Positions 46,201 to 57,993 of a DNA stretch of 64,000 bases are shown piece by piece. The notes beneath the pieces were generated by a model. It saw only the letters and a list, made by a program, of their open reading frames with translations, ran no database searches and was not told where the DNA came from. The stretch lies in NCBI GenBank assembly GCA_019614645.1, contig JABWDB010000002.1:21007501-21071500 (forward strand). The letters are read 5' to 3'. This stretch comes from Stratiolaelaps scimitus. Taxonomy: Eukaryota; Arthropoda; Arachnida; Mesostigmata; Laelapidae. A program made the translations under genes and the position numbers. The stretch's first letter is position 1, and every line of letters starts with the position of its first letter.

Positions 46201-49200
46201 TGCACAATACTGTAGCCAAGCATTAACAATATCCGGTGTTCGTTCATGGTCGATGACAATGCGTAAACCGTCCACCGTCTCCACTATACCAGGCGGCACT
46301 ATACTGCGTTGTTTCATCGGAAGGCCGTGCTCGAGAAAGAGCTTCGAATTGAAGATCAGATCTTCCACATGTGCAGAATGCGCCAAGAGAGAACCGAAAA
46401 TGAGCTTCGGACCAGGCGTCGTTTTCTTGACGAGAAACGCCTCCTCAGTGAAAATGAGCCAAGGCAACAGTCGGTGGAGCAAAATCGGACGGAGCTTTAT
46501 CGCATCGTTGAGACACTTCGGCAATTGGAGATCGAGTTGGCCTCCGAGAACAAAAGGGTACGTATGTAATTGTTTTGCGCTCCTCGGTTGGCGAGGGTTT
46601 CTTCAAAGGTTCAACTTGGGGTTAATTCCCATGGGAGTAGACGTCCACCGTGAGCTGACCATGTATGCGATTCTCTTATTTGCACTGTCTGATTTTAATT
46701 ATCCAGATGTTGTTACGAATCAGCGTTGTCTGCCATCCAAATCGGGATGCCCCGTGTGAAATTAGTGGCCACTTTAACGAGCGTTACATTACGTTAGCAT
46801 TTTGTCATTTTACATTAAATTAGTAATACACAATACGCGTTTCCGGAGCCTCCAAATCGAAGCTACATTGTATGGTCATAGACTTGAAGAAAGGTAATCT
46901 TATGTCTTCTGCTTTGTGAAAAGCAGAATTTAGTTAATAAAGTACATATTTAACTTCACTTTCTGTTTATTTTAGCGTGCTAGTGCTCATCAGGTGTTAG
47001 CATCGTTGCGGGCTGACCTCGCTGAACTTCAGGGACGACTGGTCCGTCTTTACGATGAATGGTTAGTGTACCCAACCGTACTGGTCGACAACGCCTCTTA
47101 CGAGCTCGCATGCCTTCAGCGAGGCATTGTTGGTGCGAGGTGCAAGCTTCGTGAATATCAAGAAGAATTGGACGCTTTGTCACGGGTGGTTGACCACAGC
47201 AGCGATCACCAGGGTAGGCTCAGCGAAGCTAGCGGACTGGTGGACGTCCAAACAGCGTGGGTAACCGAAATCGAACGCCGGATGAACACGATGCGTGCCA
47301 ATTTGACCGAGTTGAGTGGCCAGTATAGCTATCTAGGTGGAGACCCAGATGATATCGCGAATGCCGCAGCCGGTGGAGAAGACGACGAATGCGAGGCAAT
47401 CGCCACCGAAGCCGAAATACGGAGACAACTGGATGCAGTTCGCGAGCAACTTTCCGAAATGCCGGATGGTCTATCGTTGCTAGATGAGGGGCTACCCGAA
47501 ATGCTCGTGGAAAGACTGCAGAAGTATCGTGCCTTTCATGACGATTTGAGATACGTTCAAGAGACTGGCCTCAATGAGATTGAGCTCAGGCTCATTTCGA
47601 CGCGACGCGCAGTTGAGCGCACAGCACTTCGCGGCATCGAGAATGAGATGCAAGCGATATTCATGACGATTGTACCGCAGGGCCAAGTGATGCTTGTACC
47701 TATCTATTCGAATCAGGTAATATCGACATGTCGTATAGAAAAATTATATATGAATTGGCTACCCCAGAGCATCATAGCATACACCTTGCTTTGTTAAGCG
47801 TCGCTGTTAGGCATCAGTGCGGTAGCCAGCGGCCGCGTGTTCACCGAGGCTGTTAACGAACAAACCATTTTTTCTCTCTGAGACTCATGCCGATTGCAAT
47901 ATGTAATATTGTTTAGAACGCTGGATTGTTCCGATACTGTTATCAGTGGGGTGATGTTTACTGTCTATGTTTTATCTGCTTTGAGTCCTGTCATGTCTGT
48001 TAGCACTTGTCAATATGAACGAGCATAGTGATTGCGCGTATGCATCATCACTATTTCTGATTTGTTTCCGATTGTCAAGGATGAAGCCGACACCAAGGTA
48101 GAGGGTGATCTGATATCATTGCAGATCCAGGCTCGGTTCAGTCCATCGGAGCCTCTTCGGGGTTCGGATATGTTCTCAGGTAAATCGTCAACATTCATTC
48201 CTAGACTATCTTGTCAGGTATTAATTTCTATTGATTTATTTCTATTTGACCCTGCATATAGCTGACCTACATTACTCGTCCGTGTGCTCAGGTGAATACC
48301 GATATTAGCTATTCAGAGTTTAGTGGAACGATCATAATTGAGAACAGATTAGTCAAGCCCTTTTTCCGACAAAGACAAGTATATTGTGGTTCTTGATTCT
48401 CCTTCTGATTGAAATAAGCATATGTCTCAATTTGATCTTTAGGCGGTCAACGGGCGATCATGTCAATGGTATTAGTGCTGGCCAAAAGCCGAATCAACCG
48501 GCAGAGGGTACTACTTCTCGACGAAGTTGATGCATCTCTTGACGAGCTACACTGTGCTAAGTACACAGGTCTGTATTATCAAACATTATTTTTATTATTA
48601 TTATTATCATTCTAGTTACATTACACGCCTAAACGATTGTACATAGAATAGTATATATTGCTAAGGCATTGTCCACCTAAGTGAACTATCGAATGTCAAA
48701 ACTCGTTATTAGTTAACAGATGGGTCCATCGATCTGCTTCGAACTGCAATTACTACAACAAATTATATACTACAACGCCTCGAAATAATTGTCATTCATG
48801 GATCAAATAACATCTGAAAAATATCAGTATTTATGAAAATGGGGTGCGATCAGCTGATGCGGTTGCTTCATAGGCTACATATATTATACCTGTGTAAATA
48901 GAATCAGTGACCAATTCTCAGCCATTCCCTAATCAATAAATAGTCTCCCGTATCAATTTAGCGGCCTCAGTGTCAGCACAATTCAGGAATTCAATGTTAA
49001 TTATTACGTAACTTGCTTCGTATGAATAAACGATCAATAGGAACGAGTGGTGCGTATATTTGGATACGCGTAATAATAACTAACAGTAATTGAATGCTCC
49101 CTCTGACAACCGGATGCATACGGCGCTATTTGTTATTATCTCCCGTGCGACGTTGGCTACAGAGCTGCTCAAGGCTCTCTCGATGAACACTCAGGTGATT

Positions 49201-49735
49201 GTGGTTAGCCATCGAGTTGACCCGGACAGATTCATCTCCGCCAATCTGGTGCACAAAGTAATTCGCCATCATGGGGTAAGCTGAACGTGTCGTTGACATT
49301 TTGACAGACCTCACCGCACAATTTAGTTTGACTATTATTGTCATAGTGTGGAAATAAAGGCAGCAAATCACAGATAGTGTGCTCGGTTTTTGCTGGACGG
49401 CCGTAGCTTTGAGGTCACCAGGCTGATTGGCACATGTATTCTTACCTCTTTAGATGACGTCTTCAGTTCCAAGGAAAAATATATTGATTCCGTAGAAAAG
49501 ATTGTCAATTGTTGTTATATTGTGCTTTTAATCGTTGGGTCTATCTTCATTGTTTTTTCATTTTCATCTGACTTTAAGCTATACCACAATAACATCACCC
49601 CTAACATGAATCTTCTTATTTTAGACTTCACTTGTCGATAGCGAAAAACCCATCAAAACCCGCAAAGATGAGCTTCAAATAAAGTTCCCTCGAACATCGG
49701 CTTATCCAGCCCAGGGAGGTCCCGTCACTGCTTGA
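38585..49735 (+). CDS. Highly divergent SMC3-like chromosome-structure ATPase
   Basis: 21 exons: 38585-38794, 39084-39153, 39551-39589, 40002-40123, 40317-40538, 40725-40931, 41176-41379, 41914-42103, 42262-42394, 42733-42880, 43198-43340, 43693-43890, 44400-44586, 45073-45247, 45425-45641, 46293-46557, 46976-47716, 48080-48179, 48443-48568, 49163-49275, 49625-49735. All join in phase and sum to 1306 codons plus stop (SMC3 is about 1200). Residues 1-65 are a polar, charged extension; the SMC fold begins at LYIKQITMKGFRTFKNTT, as in SMC3. Walker A is GQNGSGKS (95-102). FIRQDQ (216-221) replaces the usual IVKQGKI. Coiled coil runs to about 560, and the hinge lies at about 565-770 (LPILDLIDVEPMYRRAV, FVNIHGDIITRQGIMAG). 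A second coiled coil leads to SGGQ (1190-1193) and Walker B VLLLDEVDASLD (1213-1224). The motifs suggest an active ATPase. The SMC3 assignment rests on the N-terminus and hinge. Sequence elsewhere is far from canonical SMC3, so a paralogue or another SMC class is possible. Confidence 0.85.
39661..39755 (+). mobile_element. Family C retroposon copy
   Basis: It reads GTGGCCCTGACAGGTCCTCA, TACCTAAAAGGTGAAGAGC, then AGCTGA-AGA-TCAGCT-CGAAAAAC. It lies in the SMC3-like intron 39590-40001. No clear duplication flanks it. Confidence 0.7.
40225..40250. repeat. (TA)n microsatellite in SMC3-like intron
   Basis: Thirteen AT dinucleotides in the intron 40124-40316. Confidence 0.9.
43135..43154. repeat. 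(GA)n microsatellite in SMC3-like intron
   Basis: Ten AG dinucleotides about 45 bases upstream of the acceptor of exon 43198-43340. Confidence 0.9.
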
Positions 49736-51291
49736 ACACTGTGCTCGACTGCCCACAATTATGAGAGCTCTATATATATATATATATATATATGTGCTTT
49801 CCATCGTTAGTCGAGCCATATTTATGTAGTATAAAAATGTACACACATACGCCACACATGCGCCGTTACGCTGTTTTGTGTAACATATAACCAAAATAGT
49901 CATATCTCATTTGTTTTTAATTCAACTCATAGTCTATTATATGCAGTTTATATGCCCACATATACGATTGTCAAAAACATTGTCTAGGTGACTGTTAGTA
50001 AGGGGTGTATTCGTAGAGCCTTTGTGTCAGTCGTCGTTATCGAAGGTATCTGGTCATCCAAACAGCCAGCTGACGCGTATACATGTGTAAATATCTTATC
50101 GTGTTTACCCACTATCCAGTTGTGATCGTTGCTCACAAACTTAATTTAATAATAATAATAATATAGACAAAAATCGAATAATATAACGACAATTTGTAGA
50201 GCCAATGCTCCTGTCGGCGTGGTTTGTCAACTCAATCATAACCGCCAACTTGAGTTCGAGTTACAACAATTAGTGTTGCCATACGCACCTGTAGCATAAT
50301 TTCATTAGTAGTTTAGTCTCATAACTGTCTTCTCACGGTCTGGTACAATTGTTTGTGACTGTGCTAAATATATTTGTGGTGGTTGATCTGCATGCCTTAG
50401 TGGATGATACCGTGTAATAACGGTGGATAGAATGCAGATAAAATTTGAACAAGGGTGATTGACGCGTTCAGAAGAACGTCGGTATTGCTGTTGGCGACGC
50501 ACGCAATTTGTGTTCATGCAGTGTGATATATTGTGCAATAAAAGCATGCCCAATATCTGATGGACTAGAGTGTAAATGTGAACTTTTTTAGACAGCGCCA
50601 GACCTCCTCTGCCCCCTCCCTCTATCCATGTGTCTATAATGTCTTTCTAGGTATGTATATATATATATATATAATGTTCTCTACATGACAAAGGTGATGA
50701 TAATATAAGTCTTCCATAATATAATCTTACCATCGATTAGATCTTGTGGAGTTATTCGCTGAACCTGAAAGGCTGATACCAGGGGTCTGAGTCCAATTAT
50801 CAGCAGTATCGTTCAACCATTCAGTATTATAAAGCGTACAATTACAAATATGAGACGGGTAGCAGGATGTATACAGAACGCGCGTAATCGTTTATTCTCC
50901 GAAAGCCATCCGATTTCTTCTCGATTTCTCAGTCAATCGTTTCGTATATGTAAAATAAGATAAATCCTTAGGTCCTATTGATGCTATAGGCAAGGAACTG
51001 GATCGGGTTGTTTTCCTTGGAAAAAAATGCTGCGTCATGTATGCTTACACATTGGCACGTTAATTCGAATGTTTGTATTGTTTATGATTCGATTGTTATT
51101 GTGGTTGTTGTTGAGGCCTTCTGTTGATCCGTGATACGGTTCCCACAGGTCTAGTACATGGCAGTGGGCCGAGTCATATTTCAAACTCCTGTAACAGCAA
51201 ACGTGTTGAGCACCTTGATGCCGCTTTGTTCGTGTTTGTTTATTTATCAAGAATGTCGTCGAGATGCGTTCGCGTTGCGGACTCCGATCAC
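49736..51291. other. 3' regions of the SMC3-like and TULIP genes
   Basis: About 1.5 kb between two convergent genes. It has (TA)n tracts near 49773-49793 and 50654-50673, an AATAAA on the plus strand at 50538 that is rather far for the SMC gene, and the minus-strand AATAAA at 51239. No other gene is visible. Confidence 0.6.
51239..51244 (-). terminator. Candidate poly(A) signal of the TULIP-domain gene
   Basis: AATAAA on the minus strand about 50 bases beyond the stop codon at 51292. Confidence 0.55.
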
Positions 51292-54200
51292 TTAGTTAAG
51301 AATTTGAATCTGGATCTTATCTAATTCCTTCTGGAGGCTACTTTTACATCCGTCCATAATCCAATCGGCTAGCTGCTGGCGGAACGCGTAGCTCAAAAAG
51401 TTTGCTATGATTTCTGTTGCTGGATCACCACTGCCTAGCCCTGAAAAATGAGAGTGAAAGATGCCCACATGTAGACCGCATGAAATGAGAGGAAACAGTA
51501 TCAAATATAGGTAATCTGACGTGTATAATATAGAAATATATGTGTGATGGGTAGCATACACACACACACATACGCCCTCATACACGTATGTACCTGAGAC
51601 CATAGTATCGACTTGGCCAATGCGGTGCACCTTGAGAGAACGTAACACGAACTTGGAGTGCCTTCGGAGTCGTAGGGCCAATCTGGAAAGTATGCAATTT
51701 ACCAACGTGTAGGTTATAATTCTACAATATAGATATGTTCCTTGAAGGTGAGTGCGTTTGCAGCTAGACGCTTATATAGACGCGTTTGCTTGCCAGTCTC
51801 ATTTTTTCTTCTCTGAAATATGTTGAAAAAATTATCATCAGTCTTCATTATAAGGATGGTTACACAAGTCTCAAATTGTTTAGTAGGAGTCACCAATAAA
51901 GTGACTGTAGGTCCTCACAGAATACCTAAAAGGTTAAGAGCTGAGACCTGTCACATAGGGGAACAGCTGAGGTCAGCTCGAAAAAAACAGTTTTTTTACT
52001 ATATCAAAAACAGCAAGTATAGCTGAATTTGAATTTACAGTTAACCACAATTTCTTGTTCAATTTTCGGGAGGCCGACTTCGTTCGTTCTCGGTGAAATA
52101 ACCCGATTAGACAAAACACAGCGCAATGATAGAGCGCTACAAAACACCAGTTACAACGCCCATGTTCGGCCATACGCAGTTTGTATCGAACACGCCAGTG
52201 CTTAGCGCCGACATTAAAGTCGGTAATGTCTCTCAATCTCTCATACTAAGTGGTTCATATTCTACAGCAACAGTCGCAGATTATTCTATAGGAACAAAAA
52301 GGCAAGCGTTTAACATCTCCATCCACCCGTTCAGTTCATCCAACCCTAGTGAGAACTCATTCAACACATACACACACACGTGTGCGTGTATTTGTTTTCT
52401 TGGTGGGTCCTCTGACCGTAGCCAACCACTCACTCAATTCGTATGGCGATATCTTCCACGGAGATCTCCGCTGTTCCAGATGGCCCGAGACCCATCATGT
52501 GTGCGTACCAGTCATAGCTGCCTGTAATTACCGAACGAGTAAGATAAAGCTGACGATGAGAAGGAAACGACCTAATTAGCCCAAGAGCCCTAGCTCATCA
52601 TTATTCATTCATCATTTGTGGCCTCTGCGTTCAGATGATTCGCACACGACGACTGCACATGTATGTAGAATACACAGAGTATATACATACGTAGACCCAG
52701 CCTGTGTTGAATTGAATAGATTATACATAGATTGGTGCATAGACATTCACGGGAAGCTGTACAGCGACGGACTTGAGTTGGGTGAACGTTGGCACAACAA
52801 TCATATGGATATGGAACATATTTCGTATATAAAAATACCATTGTTTGTAATCGCGTTTGTATTGGTCATTTATTTTGCTTCTAAAATGGGTATTCATGAA
52901 AAGGCCAAATGAACACACTATAAATGAGCTACCAATTTGTGGCTACCAATTCCTACCTGTGAGTTGAGCAAAGCCGAAGTGGGCCACGAGAGATAGCGTT
53001 CGATTACCGTAGAGTGCCAGAACCTCGCCGGTCCTTCGCATCGTAGACAGACCGCTGAGAACGCCACGTATTAGGCGCATATCGCTGCAAGCCGCGGCAA
53101 AGGTTAGTGTTATATGAATGCTGTACAATATGCACGTGAGGGCGTGTCTGAAGGGCTTCCTGCGCGACGATATATATACGTATGTATATATATATGTATA
53201 TACTGTTTTTCGAGCTGACCTTCAGCTGTTCCCCTATCTGACAGGCCTCAACTCTTAACCTTTAGGTATTACTATGAGGACCTGTCGGGGCCACCTAGAC
53301 TACTAAGCCGGAGGGACACGTGTGTGTTGGGTTCAAATCCTGTCAGACGCGGAGAATCTTTGGAGTTCTTTATCATATATATATATATATATATATCTAT
53401 ATATATGCGTGTGTGTGTATGCGTACGAAACGACATAGATAGGGACTGTTGAGTATACGGGATATGATATATGATACATGAAATTGTCCTTGTTGAAACC
53501 TGGCTGAAACGCGGCTCACATGCCCTTAACTGAGACAGTAGAACTATACTTTCACCGATTCATTTCAAATTCGAAATAGTATCCTTCCGCTTTTAGTGGA
53601 GCTGTGCTCGCATTGTACTGTTTCTACTCTAACCGAAATTGTAGTATTTCAAAGCAAATCATATCAGTCATGTTTCTAGATTTACCTTTGAAAAGACATC
53701 AATATAAGGTCCTGTTTCACCCGGCTGACGTAGGCTGGAAGCTGAAATATAAATAGTGCTTAGTGCTTTTTCCAATGCCAATGTCACCTGTTATGATTAG
53801 ACCACATATAAATGTGTGTGTGTATCTCCAGAAGTTCTACCTTTAATGGCTCCTTTTTGCTATCGCGAATATGCTGATTTGCCTTAGCCAGGAGGGCGTC
53901 GATAATTCTCTCATCTTGTTTGAAGTCGAGCGGTATCTTGACGTTGTCAAGCTCGGCATTCGCGCGCTGCTTGAAGCCCGAACGGAAATCCTCTAACAGG
54001 CTATCCTTGATGTTCTCGAAGATCACCTCTGAACACATGTTGATCAGCGATCCGCCCCACGATGGCAGTCCGAATAGGTGAAGATCCGTCATGTCAGCCT
54101 AGGCAGAACGAGTTGTGAAGGAAAGCGTGATAGGAGTCCGTGTTGCGTCATCAGTTCAGACTGTTCTATTGCCACCGTACACCGTTGTCGATATGACCAC

Positions 54201-56929
54201 AACAACTGATATACAATAATATATCGAATTCTCAATAATTGAGCCAACTCTAGTTGTTGGTTCTCCCGCTCGAATACAAACAAGCAAATGAGTTTGTTCT
54301 ATTCGAGTTATCGAGTTACTGCTTGACGGAGTCATTGCGTTATGATAAATCTGCATGACACAATGTTCAGTTCTCTTTCTATCGGAAAATCAAATTCTCC
54401 AAAAAAAAATAGCTTACGCCATCACCGATCTTCCCGTAGACGAATTTGTACGGGACATAATCGTATAAATGAAAGTCGCGTAAACCTTTACGGTGGCGTT
54501 GATATCTGTGATCTCCAGCGTTCCCCGAGGCGTCTGTGTAAAGTGGGCCAGTGCGCTAAATCTCAACTCGGTGATATTCAACAGGAGTTCGTCGGCGCCC
54601 TCCAGCGAGAACATCGCCAGACTTGCTGACAGATTGTAGCGGCCAGTAACTTCCACCAATGGGATCGATGCTTCGAGGCGAACGCTTTGGCCGGACATAT
54701 TCGCTATCACCTGTAAAGTTTTCCGTTTGACAATATGGTAATTCAAGGAATCCGCCGGGTGCTGTGCTCGGCATAGCCTGACTGGATTGTTCGTCTGTGA
54801 ATTAGATGGGAATTACTATTTTTCTATCCTCTGTTCGCAAATGATAATAGTCAATGTTTTTTTTTGGTTTGAAAATCACGAACTTCATCAGGTGGACAAA
54901 AGTGGGACCCAGACAAGACTCATTTCAAACGAAATATGACGCCGGCGCTGAAATTGATGACATTTATGCGTTCGATTCTGCGACAGGTACACAATCGAAT
55001 CCAAATTTCACATGGTGAGCAGCCATAGACGGCAGCCGCTGTGGTTGGCAAACCGTTCAGTACAGTAGTGACAAGAAGTCAAAAGTTGTCAGAAAATCTC
55101 TGAGATATTTGAGGTATCTGTCCTATTTTAAGCAAACAGACATGCTTCTCGTTCCTAATGCAATACAATCTTGAGAAGTGTTAACTTATTCAATATCTCC
55201 CACCGTTCTAAAGATATTTTAGTCTTGCAGTTACATTGAGAATGTTTAAGCTGTGTGGTTATGCAGTAGCAGCGGAAATGGTATTTGCTTAGGAGTCAAA
55301 GTATCTAATCGCGGAATCTCCTATCGAAGTTTATGATAGAGGAGCGTTTTTTTATGCATGCTATCGATTAATATATGAAATCAATAAAGATCCACTTGAA
55401 CGTCTTGACGAAACCTTATCAAGCTCAACAGCGCGCAGCCCCTTGACGCGCATGTTGGTAAAGCTGGCCTGGATTGTATTGAACATGTCCTGTTGATCAA
55501 TAATCACATCCTCAATTACGAACGGGTCTGTCAGTGGACGGCGCAGTAGCGATGAGGGGTCGAGTAGGTCTTGCTGGGCTACCTAAGGACGTGAAGGATA
55601 AATAAGCACAATTATCATTTGACTGGAAATTCTAGAAAGTCTCAAATTGTCACGTGTAAGATACAAAGGACCTTGTTTACTCATTGATTCTACTTTAGAA
55701 ACAAAAAAAAAGCTGAATCTTTGAACTAACTCTCAAGGCTTTGAAAAAGCATCACGAAATATGTGCCGGCTAATTCGCTGACTAAACGGGCTAATTAATA
55801 TTCTCTTAAGGATCTATTAATCTTCGGCAGCAAGTTCTCAGCAAAATGCTGCAGACAAGCGCACTATCACAGTCTTAGCTTAAGTTAATTTCGTCTCAGA
55901 GAGCACATATTTCTTGTCTATGGAGTAGCGAAATAATCTTGTGGCGGAACCTTGTCCTGAAGTAGTTCGTTGATAGCCTTTGAAATGCGGTAATGGATGG
56001 CTTGAGTCTCGTCCTCCTCAGGAAGACTCTCGAGTTCTGAAACCAATGAGAATAAGAATGAAGAACTTAGCAGCGCAGTATGAAATGATGCGATCTCGGA
56101 AGATATTTGAGGCAGTTAGTATAAACTACCCGCAGTGAATACCCCTTTGACTTATAGCTTCAAGATAACCTAGCAAATATACTCGGGAGCTCCTCAGGTT
56201 AGGTGCTAACACTTCGTTTAGCAACAGATGCAGGCGACAGGACAGTTGTAGTACGTAGGCTCGGGTGATTTCGACTCCGCTGTCAGCATACACAGACTCG
56301 GACGGTTTTACGTTTCAAAAAGCAACGAACAAGTAGCCCTTTTCAAAATCACTTATTCGAGTGCGATAATGGCTGACAACGACTTTCCAGTAAAGACGCA
56401 ACAGTCGTATCTTTATCTGTTCAGCGAGGGGCAAGCTGTACAGTGGCAACACTTTCGCGTGAGGATCTATTCAAATGTGGGCGATATATGTCGCAAATAT
56501 GGTGTCGACATAGGCTGAAAACAGATCGTCGTTGAGCAAGAATAAAAAGCAGAAATGTTTTCAGCAGAATCGCATCATGCACTTACTAATTATCTGTGAT
56601 TAGTTGGTGATGACTAATGTCGTCTGTGTGTGCATGACCTGACTCTAATGTTTACCAGCATTTCTAGGGGGGGACACACTAAAAAAATACGCTCTTATAA
56701 GTTAATGTCTAGTATAATTATCCAGAAATCGGCACTAGCTCGCAGTTCACCAACGCGATACGACTTTGTTTGTGTCAAAATATAGCATGAAGCACTTACC
56801 GACATCGTCAAATTCGAAGTCGTCGAGTTCTTCACCGGGTTCAATCTCCGACGAGCTGACCATCACGGACAGAAGCATCATACACACTCCTATTATACCT
56901 AAGCATTTCCTACAGCTTGTAACACGCAT
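51292..56929 (-). CDS. Secreted tandem TULIP-like protein (JHBP-like plus mite group 7 allergen-like)
   Basis: Ten exons, 5' to 3': 56800-56929, 55951-56036, 55415-55582, 54486-54710, 53841-54098, 53686-53741, 52957-53084, 52434-52521, 51594-51682, 51292-51440. All are in phase and encode 458 residues. A signal peptide is visible at about 1-26 (LGIIGVCMMLLSVMV). Residues 40-72 are acidic then helical (IHYRISKAINELL). The first domain, about 73-255, has the JHBP/takeout layout (MRVKGLRAVELDK, RLEASIPLVEVTGRYNL, MCSEVIFENIKDSLLEDF). The second, from about 260, resembles the group 7 mite allergen domain (IIDALLAKANQHIRDS, IRGVLSGLSTMRRTG, SYDWYAHMMGL, final FLSYAFRQQLADWI). Known: such folds are hydrophobic-ligand tubes related to BPI and takeout; ligand and tissue here are unknown. 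The tandem resembles two-domain BPI-like architecture. Introns carry family C repeats. The domain calls are by eye from weak sequence similarity. Confidence 0.8.
51911..51990 (+). mobile_element. Family C retroposon copy
   Basis: It starts GTCCTCACAGAATACCTAAA and ends AGCTGA-GG-TCAGCT-CGAAAAAAAC. It lies in the TULIP-gene intron 51683-52433, antisense to the gene. Confidence 0.7.
53203..53345 (-). mobile_element. Family C retroposon joined to a tRNA-like segment
   Basis: Minus-strand family C sequence (53203-53290) abuts a plus-strand tRNA-like segment (53286-53345) with a box B match GGTTCAAATCC. The tRNA-like part faces the opposite way to the family C body, so it may be a separate element rather than a SINE head. 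It lies in TULIP-gene intron 53085-53685. A (TA)n tract follows at about 53377-53407. Confidence 0.6.
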
Positions 56930-57373
56930 AACTGCACAATCGTCTTTTTAAACACATCCGCAATCACAGATTTCCTTTGTTGCTTAATGCGCGCTGAGCT
57001 GTGTTTGAGTCCTACGCAAGCCTAACCAGTTCATCGTGTTTACACTAGGGATCTTCGAAAGTGCTGTTTCCCCTCTCACTCTCTGTCTCTCAGCCGAACC
57101 GTTTTCAATGACTGCTGCAGGTCACAAATTGGGTTACCTAATTAACATTTCCATGGAGTCTAGCTCCTTTTTGCTCGCTAGAAGCAAACGCGCCACCAAC
57201 GCAACTGCCTTCGAAGTTTCAAAGCGAGTCAGCTTCAACACGACAGATAGTCATCGATGAATCAAGCGTTCCCAGCTCAACTGATTCGATATTGTCGCCT
57301 TCGCTGCTCCAAAGCAACCGTCTCTCCTCTTTCGTTTACTCCACGGCACCAATCTCACGTTTTCACTATCGGA

Positions 57374-57405
<32 letters not shown>

Positions 57406-57952
57406 GTGAAGAGTACAACCACTAAGCGATCAATCGCAGCCGTACAGAGAGTTGTATCCTGTGGTAGCGGGGGCGCCCTTTGTGACGAGGGTCAGCCTCA
57501 CTTGCCGTCCGCGTGGTGGCGTTTCGAGATTGCCTCTCACTGACACTGGCTGACACTCGAAAGATGTGTTCCCTCTCGCCGGAACTGCTGGTCACAGTAC
57601 ACCAAACAACGGTAACAACCAGACGTCGATCTCTGCCGCTCCCATGGTGGCCGTAGATGAATTGGATGAGTCGGACAGGACCTAGCCACTACAGGGTCTT
57701 CGCCGGTTAGTTAGGGACATAGCTACGCATTAAACCTGCTAACGGCTGTTTGAAATTGGCTATTACGCGCCGTTCGCAATCGCGAAGAAAAATTTGGCGC
57801 CACTATTTTAGGTGGACCGATTATATTGTTGGAAACCACCCTGCTGCATTTGTCATCGGAGAAGATAGAACTGCCAGGTCGGTTGTAATTCAGTTAGATA
57901 CAAACAAACAGATGATATACGAGTCTCCCTCAAGGAACGCATGTCACGCGAG

Positions 57953-57956
<4 letters not shown>

Positions 57957-57991
<35 letters not shown>
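57957..57991. repeat. (TA)n microsatellite
   Basis: About 17 AT dinucleotides in intergenic DNA. Confidence 0.95.

Positions 57992-57993
<2 letters not shown>

Noticed and set aside
38585..49735. Canonical SMC3 orthologue
   Set aside because: The hinge and N-terminus are SMC3-like but the head lacks the expected lysine loop and most of the sequence is too diverged to call it the standard orthologue.
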